Source: Kineosporia babensis (GTDB lineage Bacteria; Actinomycetota; Actinomycetes; Actinomycetales; Kineosporiaceae). From it: a stretch of DNA of 64,000 nt. The stretch is taken from the NCBI RefSeq assembly GCF_021129305.1, contig NZ_JAJOMB010000026.1, positions 62,001 to 126,000 on the forward strand, read 5' to 3'. The notes beneath the pieces were generated by a model. The model was not told the origin of the DNA. It saw only the letters and a list, made by a program, of their open reading frames with translations, and ran no database searches. The stretch's first letter is position 1. Each line of letters starts with the position of its first letter. Shown here piece after piece: positions 16,410 through 26,255 of the stretch. The position numbers and the translations under genes are program-made.

Positions 16410-17414
16410 TCAGGTCGGCTGCTGCTGGGTGATGCAGTGGATCCCGCCGCCGAAGGCGAAAATGTCCCGTGCGTCCACCGACACCACGCTCCGGCCCGGA
16501 TATGCTTGTTCAAGAACGGCTCTGGCCGCTTCATCGTTCGGATCGTCGAAGGAGCAGGCGATCACGGCGGAATTGGCCACATAGTGGTTCACGTACGAGT
16601 GGTCGACGAGTTCCCCGTCCACCTCGCTCTGCCGGGGCGCAACCAGTTCCACGACCTCGAGACGCCGGCCACGAGCGTCCTGCGCTTGGTTGAGGATTTC
16701 CAGAACCTCTTGACTCACAGCATGATCCGGATGGCCGGGATCGGGCTGGGTGTGCACCAGAACGGCGCCGGAACTGGTGAACGCCGCCACGATGTCCACG
16801 TGCCCACGGGTGCCGAACTCGCCGTAGTCGGCGGTCAGACCGCGGGGCAGCCAGATCGCCTGGCTGGTTCCGAGTTGGGCGTGGATCTCGGTTTCTACCT
16901 GAAGACGCGTCCAGCCCGGATTGCGGTCCGGGTCCAGTTGCACGGTCTCGGTCAGCAGGACGGTGCCATGGCCGTCCACCTGGAACGCGCCGCCCTCCTG
17001 GGTGAGTGCTGACGGGCTGAGCGGGGTGCTGGTCAGTTCGGCCACTTTCGCGGCAACCTGAGCGTCCTTCTCCCAGCGGGCCCAGGACTGTGCTCCCCAG
17101 CCGTTGAAGCGCCAGTCCACGGCCTGGTTGCTGACAAAGGTCGGGCCGGAGTCGCGCAGCCAGGCGTCGTCCAGCGGCACCTGGGCGATGTCGGTGTCCA
17201 GCAGCGCGCGGGCCTCGGCGTGGTCGCGCGGATCGACCAGGACGGTCACCGGCTCGAACCGGGCCACGGTGTTGGCCACCCGACTCCAGGCCCGGCGCGC
17301 CCGTTGCAGATCCGCGCCCTCGCCGAAGGTGGGATTGGCGGTCGGGAAGGCCATCCAGGTGCGCTGGTGAGGCTCCCACTCGGCCGGCATCCGGCGAGTT
17401 CCCTCGGTCATCAC
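16410..17414 (-). CDS. aguA: Agmatine deiminase (porphyromonas-type PAD family)
   Basis: 334 aa. Converts agmatine to N-carbamoylputrescine and ammonia. Guanidino-modifying motifs are intact: [38 protein letters not shown] and the catalytic cysteine in [12 protein letters not shown] near the C-terminus. Start is one of two tandem ATG codons (MMTEG). It is divergent from the urease genes with only 72 bases between starts. The usual next enzyme, N-carbamoylputrescine amidase (AguB), is absent from the window, which makes the urease neighbours of interest. Confidence 0.92.
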   Translation of the reverse strand: MMTEGTRRMPAEWEPHQRTWMAFPTANPTFGEGADLQRARRAWSRVANTVARFEPVTVLVDPRDHAEARALLDTDIAQVPLDDAWLRDSGPTFVSNQAVDWRFNGWGAQSWARWEKDAQVAAKVAELTSTPLSPSALTQEGGAFQVDGHGTVLLTETVQLDPDRNPGWTRLQVETEIHAQLGTSQAIWLPRGLTADYGEFGTRGHVDIVAAFTSSGAVLVHTQPDPGHPDHAVSQEVLEILNQAQDARGRRLEVVELVAPRQSEVDGELVDHSYVNHYVANSAVIACSFDDPNDEAARAVLEQAYPGRSVVSVDARDIFAFGGGIHCITQQQPT

Positions 17415-17473
17415 CCCTCCTCACAGGCTGCGGGACTCGTCACGATAACCGACAAAGTGCCGCAGGGATCGGC

Positions 17474-17479
17474 TAATCT
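17474..17479 (+). promoter_or_regulatory. Candidate -10 element for leaderless urease transcript
   Basis: TAATCT lies seven bases before the ATG of the urease gamma/beta gene and no ribosome site is visible in between. This spacing is typical of leaderless actinobacterial promoters. A clear -35 box is not seen. Confidence 0.4.
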
Positions 17480-17486
17480 CCGCGCC

Positions 17487-18173
17487 ATGCGTCTGACGCC
17501 GAGCGAACGCGATCGACTACTGATCTTCACCGCGGCGGAACTGGCCCGGGCGCGGCGGGCGCGTGGACTGCGGCTGAACGTTCCCGAGGCCACCGCGCTG
17601 ATCGCGGACACGGTCTGCGAGGCGGCGCGGGACGGGGCCCGGTTGGCCGATGCGATGGCGGCGGGCCGTTCGGTGCTCGGGACCGAGGATGTTCTGCCCG
17701 GCGTGGCCGACGTGGTGGGGCAGGTGGAGGTGGAAGCCGGGTTCGAGGACGGGACCCGGCTGATCGTGGTCACCGACCCCTTTCAGGGCGGCTCGCTCGG
17801 GACGGACGCTCCCGGGGCAGTGCTTCCGGGTTCGGCTGAGCAGGTGGTTTCTCAAGAGCAACGGACGCTTTCGGTCACCAACACGGCGACGGTCCCGATC
17901 AGCGTCACTTCGCATTTTCACTTCTTCGAGGTCAACCCGCGGCTGCAGTTCGACCGGCGCCAGGCCTACGGGCGGCGCCTGGCGATCGATGCCGGCAGTA
18001 CCGTGCGCTTTGCCCCGGGGCAGACGCTCGAGGTTGTGCTGACCCCGATCGGTGGTGCACGCATCGTCATCGGCTTCTCCGGTCTGGTCGACGGGCCGCT
18101 CGATGCGCCGGGTGCGTTGGAAGCTGCGCTGGAGAAAGCACGGGAGTGCGGATTTCTGGGGGCTGGAGAATGA
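17487..18173 (+). CDS. ureAB: Fused urease gamma/beta subunit
   Basis: 228 aa. Residues 1-100 match the gamma subunit ([27 protein letters not shown]; a variant of the LNxPEA helix follows) and about 110-215 match beta ([29 protein letters not shown]). Such fusions are known in some bacteria. The gamma part is more divergent than in standard ureases. Stop overlaps the alpha start by four bases (ATGA). Probable leaderless start. No ureD, E, F or G accessory gene is present in the window. Confidence 0.87.
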   Translation: MRLTPSERDRLLIFTAAELARARRARGLRLNVPEATALIADTVCEAARDGARLADAMAAGRSVLGTEDVLPGVADVVGQVEVEAGFEDGTRLIVVTDPFQGGSLGTDAPGAVLPGSAEQVVSQEQRTLSVTNTATVPISVTSHFHFFEVNPRLQFDRRQAYGRRLAIDAGSTVRFAPGQTLEVVLTPIGGARIVIGFSGLVDGPLDAPGALEAALEKARECGFLGAGE

Positions 18174-19828
18174 GTTACGCGGCAACCTACGGGCCCACTG
18201 CAGGTGACCGGATCCGGCTCGGCGACACCGGTCTGGTGGTCGAGGTGGAGAGCGATTCCCAGCTTGTGGGTGAGGAGTTCCTGGCCGGCTTCGCCAAGAC
18301 CGCCCGCGACGGAATGCATCTCAAGGCCGCCCGGGTTAGGGACACCTGCGACGTGGTGATCTCGAACGTGGTGGTGATCGATGCGGTGCTCGGCATTCGC
18401 AAGGTCTCGATCGGGATTCGCGAGGGCCGGATCAGCGCGATCGGCCGGGCCGGGAACCCCGACACGCTCGATGCGGTGGATGTGGTGGTCGGTACCGGCA
18501 CCACCATCGTCCCCGGTGAAGGGCTGATCGCCACGGCCGGAGCGATCGACACCCACGTGCATCTGCTCAGCCCGCGCATCATGGAGGCCTCGCTGGCCTC
18601 CGGCGTCACCACGATCATCGGGCAGGAGTTCGGGCCGGTCTGGGGTGTCGGGGTGAACTCGCCCTGGGCGTTGCGCCACGCCTTCAACGCTTTCGACGCC
18701 TGGCCGGTGAACATCGGCTTTCTCGGCCGGGGTTCGGCCTCGGATCCGGGCTCGTCGGTGGAGGCGCTGGTCGAGGGTGGCGCGTGCGGTTTCAAGGTGC
18801 ACGAGGACATGGGGGCGCACGCCCGGGCGCTGGACACGGCGCTGACCGTGGCCGAGGAGTACGACGTCCAGGTGGCTCTGCACACCGACGGGATCAACGA
18901 ATCGCTCTCGGTGGAAGACACTTTGGCGGTTCTCGACGGTCGCACGATTCATGCCTTCCACATCGAGGGCTGCGGCGGCGGGCACGTGCCCAACGTGCTG
19001 CGGATGGCCGGCGAGCCCAACGTGATCGGCTCCTCGACCAATCCCACCCTGCCGTTCGGCCGCGATGCCGTGGCCGAGCACTACCACATGATCTTCGCCG
19101 CGCACGGTCTGAAGGAGGACATCCCGGGTGACGCCGTGCTGGCCCGCGACCGGATTCGCGCGGGCACGATGGGCGCCGAGGATGTGCTGCACGATCTGGG
19201 CATCATCCCGATCACCTCGTCCGATGCGCAGGGCATGGGGCGGGCCGGGGAAACGGTGCGGCGGACCTTCGCGATGGCCGGGAAGATGAAGGCTTCCTTG
19301 GGTTCTGCTCTTGCGCACGACAATGACCGCGCGCTGCGTTACATCGCCAAGCTGACGGTGAATCCGGCTCTTGCGCACGGGTTGTCGCACGAAGTGGGCA
19401 CGCTGGAGGTCGGCAAGCTGGCCGATGTCGTGCTCTGGCAGCCGGCGTATTTCGGGGCCAAGCCGGAACTCGTTCTGAAGTCCGGGTTCCCGGCCTACGG
19501 AGTGACCGGTGACCCGAACGCGGCGATCGACCGGGCTCAGCCTCTGGTGTACGGGCCACAGTTCGGCGGGCACGGGGCTACGGCGGCCGACCTTTCGGTG
19601 GCGTTCACCTCGCAGGCAGCGGCCGAGCAGGGCAACGACTCGATGACGACGCGGCGCCGGCGGGTGGGAGTGCGTGACACCCGGGGTATCGGGTTGTCAT
19701 CGATGCGGCTGAATGCGCGGCTGGCCGAGGTCCGGGTATCACCGAGCGGCTTGGTAACAGTGGACGGGGCGGTGGTCTCCTCGGAGCCGGCCGAGCGGGT
19801 GTCGCTGAACCGGCTCTACTTCCTGTGA
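18170..19828 (+). CDS. ureC: Divergent urease alpha subunit
   Basis: 552 aa from the ATG at 18170. Nickel ligands are kept: DTHVHLL, the carbamylated Lys in [25 protein letters not shown] and SSDAQGMGR; the Arg in DRIR is present too. The mobile-flap motif normally VCHHL is AAHGL, so the flap cysteine is Ala while the catalytic His stays. Many other invariant stretches differ ([16 protein letters not shown] instead of the usual NPTRPYTVNTIDEH). Either a low-activity urease or an amidohydrolase for another ureido or guanidino compound is possible. It sits beside agmatine deiminase and lacks maturation genes. Confidence 0.85.
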   Translation: MSYAATYGPTAGDRIRLGDTGLVVEVESDSQLVGEEFLAGFAKTARDGMHLKAARVRDTCDVVISNVVVIDAVLGIRKVSIGIREGRISAIGRAGNPDTLDAVDVVVGTGTTIVPGEGLIATAGAIDTHVHLLSPRIMEASLASGVTTIIGQEFGPVWGVGVNSPWALRHAFNAFDAWPVNIGFLGRGSASDPGSSVEALVEGGACGFKVHEDMGAHARALDTALTVAEEYDVQVALHTDGINESLSVEDTLAVLDGRTIHAFHIEGCGGGHVPNVLRMAGEPNVIGSSTNPTLPFGRDAVAEHYHMIFAAHGLKEDIPGDAVLARDRIRAGTMGAEDVLHDLGIIPITSSDAQGMGRAGETVRRTFAMAGKMKASLGSALAHDNDRALRYIAKLTVNPALAHGLSHEVGTLEVGKLADVVLWQPAYFGAKPELVLKSGFPAYGVTGDPNAAIDRAQPLVYGPQFGGHGATAADLSVAFTSQAAAEQGNDSMTTRRRRVGVRDTRGIGLSSMRLNARLAEVRVSPSGLVTVDGAVVSSEPAERVSLNRLYFL

Positions 19829-19939
19829 CCGGGCCTCCCGCTCGCGTGGGGCCGCCGGCCGGAGCCGCTGGCCGATCGGCTGGCGGCGGGTAGCGGATCG
19901 GTTGATCACAGCGGGGCCCGGCTTGGCCAGACTCGTCCT

Positions 19940-20860
19940 ATGGCGATCATCGAGGTGCGCGGGTTGCGCAAGACGTACGGCGATGTGGTGGCGGTGGACC
20001 ACATCGACCTGGACGTGGGGGAAGGCGAGATCTTCGGCATTCTCGGTCCGAACGGGGCCGGTAAGACCACCACGGTGGAGAGCATTGCCGGGCTGACCAG
20101 GCCCACGGCCGGTACGGTCAGCGTGGCCGGGATCGACCCCTACCTGGACCGGGTTGCGGCCACCAGCATGATCGGCGTGCAGCTGCAGCAGGCCGGACTG
20201 CAGGGCAAGCTCACCGTCAAGGAGGCGCTGGAGCTGTTCGCGTCCTTCTACGACGACCCGGCCGACGGGCTGGAACTGGCCGAACAGCTCGGGCTCGGCG
20301 ACAAACGCGACGCCTACTACTCGGCCTTGTCGGGCGGTCAGCAACAACGTCTGGCCATTGCCCTGGCCCTGGTCGGCCGTCCGAGGGTGGCCCTGCTGGA
20401 CGAGCTCACCACCGGCCTCGACCCGGCCTCGCGCCGCAACGTCTGGAAGCTGGTCGAGGCGGCCCGCGACCAGGGCACCACGATCGTCCTGGTCAGTCAC
20501 CTGATGCCGGAGGTGCAGCGGCTGTGCGACCGGATCGCGCTGATCGACCGGGGGCGGGTGGCGGCGCTGGACACCCCGGCCGGGCTGGTCGCCAGTTCGA
20601 GTGCGCCCACGGTGATGTCGTTCACCCCCGACGCCCCGGTCGACCTGGAGCGGTTGCGGGCGCTGGAAGGAGTGGCCGAGGTTCGTCAGCGAGCCGAGCG
20701 GCTGGAAGTGGTCGCTGACGACGCCGCCGTGCTGGCCGTCCTCGATCTGCTCTCCCGATCCGATGTGCGCCCGGAAAAGTTGCGGGTCACCCAGTCCACC
20801 CTCGACGAGGCCTATCTGAGCCTGGTCGCCGGTTCCGAGAACGAGGAGGCCCCAGCATGA
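19940..20860 (+). CDS. ABC transporter ATP-binding protein (drug/exporter type)
   Basis: 306 aa. Walker A is GPNGAGKTTT, signature LSGGQQQRL, Walker B RVALLDELTTGLD, and the switch His lies in VLVSHLMPEV. A DrrA-like C-terminal extension of about 80 residues follows. It powers the membrane protein encoded next, whose start overlaps by four bases. The two-component genes downstream suggest the exporter responds to a cell-envelope signal such as an antibiotic. Confidence 0.9.
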   Translation: MAIIEVRGLRKTYGDVVAVDHIDLDVGEGEIFGILGPNGAGKTTTVESIAGLTRPTAGTVSVAGIDPYLDRVAATSMIGVQLQQAGLQGKLTVKEALELFASFYDDPADGLELAEQLGLGDKRDAYYSALSGGQQQRLAIALALVGRPRVALLDELTTGLDPASRRNVWKLVEAARDQGTTIVLVSHLMPEVQRLCDRIALIDRGRVAALDTPAGLVASSSAPTVMSFTPDAPVDLERLRALEGVAEVRQRAERLEVVADDAAVLAVLDLLSRSDVRPEKLRVTQSTLDEAYLSLVAGSENEEAPA

Positions 20861-21612
20861 CCGCCAAGACCAGCAACCCGGCCTGGGCCGTGCTGCGCAC
20901 CGAGTTCCGGCTGTTCCTGCGCGAGCCCGGGGCGCTGTTCTGGGTGATGGCCTTCCCGCCGATCCTGTTCGTGATCCTGGGCCTGATCCCGGCTTTCCGG
21001 GAGCCGGCGCAGGAGCTGGGCGGGGCCCGGGTGATCGACCTCTACGCACCGATCGCGATCCTGCTGAGCGCCATCATGGCCTCGGTGCAGGCAATGCCGA
21101 CGGTGCTGTCCGCCTATCGCGAGCAACGGGTGCTGCGCCGGTACGCCACCACGCCGGCCAAGTCCTGGCATCTGCTCACCGCCCAGTTCGTGCTGCATGC
21201 CGGGGCGATCGCGGTGGGTACGGCGCTGGTGCTGGTCATCGGCCGGCTGGCCTTCGACGTCAAGCTGCCCGGTGCACTCGTGCCCTACCTGCTGCTGCTC
21301 GTTCTGGCGGTGTGCTCGGCGTTGACCATCGGTGGGCTGATCTCGGCGCTGTCGCGCAGTTCGAAGGCCACGGCGGCGGTGGGCAGCGCGGTGTTCATCG
21401 CGCTGATGTTCACCTCGGGGGTCTGGTTCCCGGTGCAGACCATGCCCGGCATCATGGGAACGATCGTGGAGTCGACCCCGCTGGGGGCGGCGGCCCGGGG
21501 AATGGACCAGGCGGCGCTGGGCGATTGGCCGGACCTGCGGCTGATCCTCGTGCTGCTGGCCTGGACGGTGGGCCTGGGTGCGCTGGCCACCCGGTACTTC
21601 AAGTGGCAGTAG
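20857..21612 (+). CDS. ABC-2 type exporter permease
   Basis: 251 aa with about six membrane spans (for example LFWVMAFPPILFVILGLIPA and a C-terminal LILVLLAWTVGLGALA). The ABC-2 permease motif TPLGAAARGMDQ precedes the last span. It pairs with the ATPase above to form an exporter half-transporter dimer. Twenty-three bases downstream begins the sensor kinase. Confidence 0.88.
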   Translation: MTAKTSNPAWAVLRTEFRLFLREPGALFWVMAFPPILFVILGLIPAFREPAQELGGARVIDLYAPIAILLSAIMASVQAMPTVLSAYREQRVLRRYATTPAKSWHLLTAQFVLHAGAIAVGTALVLVIGRLAFDVKLPGALVPYLLLLVLAVCSALTIGGLISALSRSSKATAAVGSAVFIALMFTSGVWFPVQTMPGIMGTIVESTPLGAAARGMDQAALGDWPDLRLILVLLAWTVGLGALATRYFKWQ

Positions 21613-21635
21613 GCGCGAACTGTGGAGAGACGGGA

Positions 21636-22868
21636 ATGCCGTTAGGGCCGGATGCCAGGGTGCTGCGCCGGGGGCCTTACGTTCTGCTGGCCCTGGCGGT
21701 GGCCCTGAGCGCGCTGTCCACCGGCCTGCTGCAGGCGCAGGAAGGCCTGCCGTACCTGCTGGGGATCAGTCTGGTGCTCGGGGTGCTGCACTTCGTCTGC
21801 GCGGACCGGCGCTGGCACACCGCCGAGCTGAACGATGCGGTGGGCCGGTGGTATCTGGTGGTGCGGACCGCTCTGGCCTTCGTCGGCACGGTGCTCAACC
21901 CCTTTTACGCGGTCTTCGCCACGGTCGGGTACTTCGATCAGCATCTGTACGTGCCGCGGCGCTGGGGAGCCCTGGCGCTGACCACTACCGCGGTGAGCAT
22001 GGCCGGCTCGCAGTCGGGTGGCTTCCCCCCGCAGAGCGCGGTGCAGTGGGGCGCCTTCATCGGTCTGTTCGCCCTGAACACCGGTCTGGCCACGATGTTC
22101 TCGAGAATCGCGGCCAAGGAGGAACTGGTCGCGGCCGAACGGGTGGACACGATCGCGGCCCTGGAGCGGACCAACCAGGCTCTTCAGGAGGCGATGGCCG
22201 AGAATGCCCGGCTGCACGAGCAACTGGTGGATCAGGCCCGGGAGGCCGGGGTCCGGGACGAGCGGGAGCGGCTGGCCCTGGAGATCCACGACACGATCGC
22301 GCAGAGCCTGATCGGGGTGGTCACCCAACTGCAGGCAGCGCAGGACGCGGCCGACCCGCAGGTGGCCGATACCCATCGGGGCCGGGCCGCGCGGATGGCC
22401 CGGGAGGCGCTGGGCGAGGCGCGGCGCTCGGTGCAGGGTCTGCGCCCGGCCCAGCTGGACGAGGCGCAGCTGAACACGGCGCTGGAACAGCTGGTTCGGG
22501 GCTGGTCGCAGGACACCGGGATCTCCGGGGAGCTGACCATCACCGGGGCCGCCCAGCAGCAGCGGGCCGAGGTCGAGGCGACGGTACTTCGGGTGGCCCA
22601 GGAGTCGCTGGCGAACGTGGCCAAACATGCGCAGGCGGGACGGGTGGGGGTTACGTTGTCGTACACCGACGACGAGCTGGTGCTGGACATCAGGGACGAC
22701 GGCGTCGGGTTCGATCCGTCAGCAGCGGTGACGCCGTTGGTGGGTGGGGTCGGGCTGGACGGGATGCGGCAACGGGCCAAGAAGCTGGCGGGCCGGCTGG
22801 TGGTCGAGTCGGAAAAGGGCGGCGGGACAGCGATCTCGCTCTGGGTTCCGGTGCTCCGCCGTGGCTGA
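21636..22868 (+). CDS. NarL-type sensor histidine kinase
   Basis: 410 aa. About five or six N-terminal membrane spans (residues 15-155) with short loops and no large external domain are followed by a coiled-coil linker (AALERTNQALQEAMAENARL). The HisKA_3 phospho-acceptor is RLALEIHDTIAQSL, and the ATPase domain shows ESLANVAKHAQA and DDGVGFDP plus GVGLDGMRQRA. The intramembrane-type sensor next to an ABC-2 exporter resembles LiaS/DesK-like envelope-stress sensors. Start ATG at 21636 has GGAGAG upstream. Confidence 0.88.
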   Translation: MPLGPDARVLRRGPYVLLALAVALSALSTGLLQAQEGLPYLLGISLVLGVLHFVCADRRWHTAELNDAVGRWYLVVRTALAFVGTVLNPFYAVFATVGYFDQHLYVPRRWGALALTTTAVSMAGSQSGGFPPQSAVQWGAFIGLFALNTGLATMFSRIAAKEELVAAERVDTIAALERTNQALQEAMAENARLHEQLVDQAREAGVRDERERLALEIHDTIAQSLIGVVTQLQAAQDAADPQVADTHRGRAARMAREALGEARRSVQGLRPAQLDEAQLNTALEQLVRGWSQDTGISGELTITGAAQQQRAEVEATVLRVAQESLANVAKHAQAGRVGVTLSYTDDELVLDIRDDGVGFDPSAAVTPLVGGVGLDGMRQRAKKLAGRLVVESEKGGGTAISLWVPVLRRG

Positions 22869-23496
22869 GCAGGTAATCCGGATCCTGATCGTGGACGACC
22901 ATCCGGTGGTGCGTAACGGCATCAGCGGAATGTGCGCCTCGGTAGAAGATTTCACGGTGGTGGGTGAGGCGGGTGACGGGCCGGAGGCGGTCCGGCTGAC
23001 GCTCTCGCTCGATCCGGACGTGGTGCTGATGGATCTGCGGATGCCCGGGGGAGGGGGTGCCGAGGCGATCGCCACCCTGACCCGGCGCGGTTCCCAGGCC
23101 CGGGTGCTGGTCCTGACCACGTACGAGACCGACCGCGACATCATGGCCGCGCTGGATGCCGGAGCCACCGGCTACCTGCTCAAGGATGCCCGTCCGGAAG
23201 AGCTGTTCACCGCGATCCGGGCCGCGGCCGCCGGTGAGTCGGTGTTGTCGCCGGCGGTGGCCACGCGGGTGATCTCCCGCGTGCGCTCGTCCGGCGCCGA
23301 GGCCCTGAGCCAGCGCGAGGTCGAGGTGCTCACCTTGGTTGCCCGGGGCCGGACCAACCGTGAGATAGCCCGGGCCCTGTTCGTCAGCGAGGCCACGGTG
23401 AAGACCCACCTGGGGCACGTGTTCGACAAACTCGGGGTGAAGGATCGGGCCTCGGCGGTGGCCACGGCCTACGAGCGCGGGGTGCTCGGAACCTGA
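22861..23496 (+). CDS. NarL/LuxR-family response regulator
   Basis: 211 aa. Receiver domain with DD at residues near 12, phospho-acceptor Asp in DVVLMDLRMPG and Lys in YLLKDA; LuxR helix-turn-helix LSQREVEVLTLVARGRTNREIARALFVSEATVKTHL at the end. Start GTG at 22861 lies inside the last codons of the kinase (8-base overlap), so the pair is coupled. It likely regulates the ABC genes just upstream. Confidence 0.9.
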   Translation: MAEQVIRILIVDDHPVVRNGISGMCASVEDFTVVGEAGDGPEAVRLTLSLDPDVVLMDLRMPGGGGAEAIATLTRRGSQARVLVLTTYETDRDIMAALDAGATGYLLKDARPEELFTAIRAAAAGESVLSPAVATRVISRVRSSGAEALSQREVEVLTLVARGRTNREIARALFVSEATVKTHLGHVFDKLGVKDRASAVATAYERGVLGT

Positions 23497-23513
23497 TCAG
23501 CTCCGGAGACCGG

Positions 23514-23550
23514 GATCGACCGCGCCCGCCCCGGGCCGGCGCGGTCGATC
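23514..23550. terminator. 13-bp palindromic terminator
   Basis: Perfect arms GATCGACCGCGCC (23514-23526) and 23538-23550 with an 11-base GC-rich loop, between the convergent response regulator and deoxyribose-phosphate aldolase genes. Probably bidirectional. Confidence 0.82.
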
Positions 23551-23555
23551 GGAGA

Positions 23556-24230
23556 TCAGTAGCTGCCGGTGGCCGCGGTGCCCTCGAGCACTGCGCGGGC
23601 CGAGGAGACCCCGAGCCGGGAGGCGCCGGCGGCGATCATCGCCTCGGCGTCGGCCGTGGTGCGGATTCCGCCGGAGGCCTTGATCTTCACGTCCTGGCCG
23701 ATCGCGGCCTTCATCACCTCGACCGCGTGCACGGTGGCCCCGCCGGTCGGGTGGAAGCCGGTGGAGGTCTTGACGAAGTCGGCCCCGGCCCGGGTGGCGG
23801 CCTGGCACACGGCGGTGAGCTGCTCGTCGGTCAGCGCGGCGGACTCGACGATCACCTTGAGCAGGTTCGGGGCCGGCACCGCGGCGCGGACCGCGGCGAT
23901 CTCGGCCTCGGTGGTGGCGAAGTCCCCGGCCACCGCGGCGCCGACGTTGATCACCATGTCGATCTCGTTCGCGCCCTCGGCCACCGACACGGCCGCCTCC
24001 GCCGCCTTGACCTCGGCCTTCACCGCACCGCTGGGGAATCCGCAGACGGTGACCACCGCCAGCTCCGACCCGGCCGCCGCCTCCTTGGCCACGGTCACCA
24101 GCGTCGGGGACACGCAGACGCCGAACACGCTCAGTTCGCGCGCGTCGGCCACGAGCTTGCGCACGTCGTCGGGGGTGGATTCGGGCTTCAGCAGGGTCTG
24201 GTCGATGTAGCTGGCGAGGTTCTCGGTCAT
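23556..24230 (-). CDS. deoC: Deoxyribose-phosphate aldolase
   Basis: 224 aa class I aldolase that splits 2-deoxyribose 5-phosphate into acetaldehyde and glyceraldehyde 3-phosphate in nucleoside breakdown. The Schiff-base lysine is in GADFVKTSTGF; a second key lysine is in DVKIKASGGIR and VCGFPSG is typical. Length matches the family. It is followed on the same strand by nothing and preceded, 14 bases upstream, by the MmyB-like regulator gene, so both could share a message. Confidence 0.95.
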   Translation of the reverse strand: MTENLASYIDQTLLKPESTPDDVRKLVADARELSVFGVCVSPTLVTVAKEAAAGSELAVVTVCGFPSGAVKAEVKAAEAAVSVAEGANEIDMVINVGAAVAGDFATTEAEIAAVRAAVPAPNLLKVIVESAALTDEQLTAVCQAATRAGADFVKTSTGFHPTGGATVHAVEVMKAAIGQDVKIKASGGIRTTADAEAMIAAGASRLGVSSARAVLEGTAATGSY

Positions 24231-24244
24231 GAGGAGAACCCTAC

Positions 24245-25102
24245 TCAGCGTTGCATCACGGCGCTCCAGCTGGCCAGGAGCTTCAGCCCGTCCTCGGCGG
24301 AACTGCCCGGCTCGGCGGTGTACATCAGCAGGGTCTGCCCCGGGTCGGAGTCCAGCGTGGTGCTCTCGAAGGCCAGCTCCAGCTCACCCACCAGCGGATG
24401 CAGCAGCCGGGTCACGCCGCTGCTGTGCACGCACACGTCGTGGCGGGCCCAGCGCTCGCGAAATTCGGCACTGGCGGAGGACAACTCGGACACCAGACCG
24501 GTGCGGGCCGCATCACAGGGACGAGCCCCGGCCGCGGTCAGCAACCGGTTCACCGTGTCGTCGGCCACCGTGTCCCAGTCCGCCCAGAAGGTGCGGGCCG
24601 CCGGATCCAGAAAGGTGAACCGGGCCAGGTTGGTTCCGGTCATCGCCTCGAACAGCGCCTTGCCCAGAGCATTCGAGCCCAGCACGTTCAGCCGTCCGTC
24701 GTGCACCAGCGCCGGCGTGGTGGTCATCGAGTCGAGGATGCGCTGCACCGGAGCCCGGAGCTGAGCCGGGGGAGCGGCCGGTGCACAGACCGCAGTGGTG
24801 CCCGCGCGCAGCAGACCGAGCAGATGAGCGTGCTCCGCAGCACTGAGCTGAAGCGCCCGGCCGATCCCGTCCAGCACCGCATCGGACACGTTGCTCGCGT
24901 CACCCCGTTCGAGCCGGATGTAGTACTCCACGCTGATCCCGGCCAGCGCGGCCACCTCTTCACGACGCAGCCCTTGCACCCGACGCCGGCCACCGGTCAC
25001 CGGTAGCCCGGCCTGCAGCGGAGTCAGACGAGCCCGCCGGGTGGACAGAAACTCCCGAACCCGGCGCCGCAGCTCGGTCTGGACCGCTGGAGGACTTCCC
25101 AT
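24245..25102 (-). CDS. MmyB-like XRE-family regulator
   Basis: 285 aa. An N-terminal XRE helix-turn-helix with the signature GLRREEVAALAGISVEYYIRLERG precedes a PAS-like MmyB ligand-binding domain (PALVHDGRLNVLGSNALGKALF; FHDVCVHSSGVTRLLHPLVGELEL-like end). Such regulators often control a divergent oxidoreductase, here the SDR that starts 123 bases away. Start ATG at 25102 is the only sensible choice. Confidence 0.9.
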   Translation of the reverse strand: MGSPPAVQTELRRRVREFLSTRRARLTPLQAGLPVTGGRRRVQGLRREEVAALAGISVEYYIRLERGDASNVSDAVLDGIGRALQLSAAEHAHLLGLLRAGTTAVCAPAAPPAQLRAPVQRILDSMTTTPALVHDGRLNVLGSNALGKALFEAMTGTNLARFTFLDPAARTFWADWDTVADDTVNRLLTAAGARPCDAARTGLVSELSSASAEFRERWARHDVCVHSSGVTRLLHPLVGELELAFESTTLDSDPGQTLLMYTAEPGSSAEDGLKLLASWSAVMQR

Positions 25103-25225
25103 GGGCTCGACGATAGGCGCAGCAGCGGCGGCTCAGACAGTCACCCGCAGTACCCCGATAGCAGAAACTGTTCCACTCGGTGCGCTCGCGATGTGCTCGG
25201 TGCAGCCCCAAGAGAGGAAAGCCTG

Positions 25226-26200
25226 ATGAGCACACAGCAGAACAAGATCGGTTCCGGATTCGGCCCGAGGAGCACAGCCGCGGAGGTCCTGGACGGAGTC
25301 GACCTGAACGGCAGGACGGCCCTGGTCACCGGCGGATACTCGGGGATCGGGCTGGCCACCACGCGGGCGCTGGTGAACGCCGGCGCGCGGGTGATCGTCC
25401 CGGCCCGCCGCCCGGAGATCGCCCGCAAGGCTCTTCCCGAGGTGGAGGTGGAGCATCTGGATCTGGCCGATCTCACCAGCGTGGCCGACTTCGCCGAGCG
25501 CTTCCTGGCCACCCGCCGCAATCTGGACATCCTGATCAACTCGGCCGGCATCATGGCCCCACCGCTGCAGCGCGTGGGCCCAGGCTGGGAATCCCAGTTC
25601 GCCACCAACCACCTCGGTCACTTCGCCCTGGTCAACCGGCTCTGGCCGGCTCTTCGGGAAGCAACGGACGCCCGGGTCGTCTCGGTCTCGTCACTGGGCC
25701 ACCGCTTCGGCACGATCCGCTGGGACGACCTGCACTTCGACGCCGCCGACTACGACAAGTGGGCCGCCTACGGCCAGGCCAAGACCGCCAACGTGCTGTT
25801 CGCCGTGCACCTGAATGCCCTCGCGGCCGACCAGGGAGTGGAGGCGTTCGCCGTGCATCCGGGCACCATCGACACCCACCTGCAGCGCCACCTGCCGCAG
25901 GAGGAGATGGTGGCGAAGGGCTGGATGAAGCCCGACGGCAGCTACACCGATGCGGATGCGATGAAGTCGCCCGAGCAGGGCGCCGCCACTGCGCTCTGGG
26001 CCGCCACTTCGCCGCAGTTGCGGGGGCACGGTGGCGTCTACCTCGAAGACGTCGACATTGCCGAGATCACGCCAGAATCTGCGCTTTTCGACGGTTCGGT
26101 GCCGGGCGTCGCCGCTCATGCCGTCGATCTCCGGGCCGCTGAGCGGCTTTGGGCGCTCTCGGCTGAGCTGACCGGTGTGAACGCGTTCGAAAAGCCCTGA
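25226..26200 (+). CDS. Short-chain dehydrogenase/reductase
   Basis: 324 aa. NAD(P) site TGGYSGIG, NSAG, catalytic Ser in VSVSSLGHRFG and YxxxK in YGQAKTANVLF are all present. It resembles the retinol dehydrogenase/WWOX-like long SDR group common in actinobacteria. Substrate is unknown. Start ATG at 25226 follows AGAGAGGAAAG. It is divergent from its likely regulator, the MmyB-like protein. Confidence 0.9.
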   Translation: MSTQQNKIGSGFGPRSTAAEVLDGVDLNGRTALVTGGYSGIGLATTRALVNAGARVIVPARRPEIARKALPEVEVEHLDLADLTSVADFAERFLATRRNLDILINSAGIMAPPLQRVGPGWESQFATNHLGHFALVNRLWPALREATDARVVSVSSLGHRFGTIRWDDLHFDAADYDKWAAYGQAKTANVLFAVHLNALAADQGVEAFAVHPGTIDTHLQRHLPQEEMVAKGWMKPDGSYTDADAMKSPEQGAATALWAATSPQLRGHGGVYLEDVDIAEITPESALFDGSVPGVAAHAVDLRAAERLWALSAELTGVNAFEKP

Positions 26201-26204
26201 GAAG

Positions 26205-26250
26205 AATGAAGGACGCGGTGGTCACCTAGGCGGCTACCGCGTCCTTCATT
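26205..26250. terminator. 15-bp palindromic terminator
   Basis: Arms AATGAAGGACGCGGT (26205-26219) and 26236-26250 are perfectly complementary with a 16-base loop, between the convergent SDR and FAD-oxidase genes. The A-rich left and T-rich right ends make it suitable in both directions. Confidence 0.9.
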
Positions 26251-26255
26251 GATGG

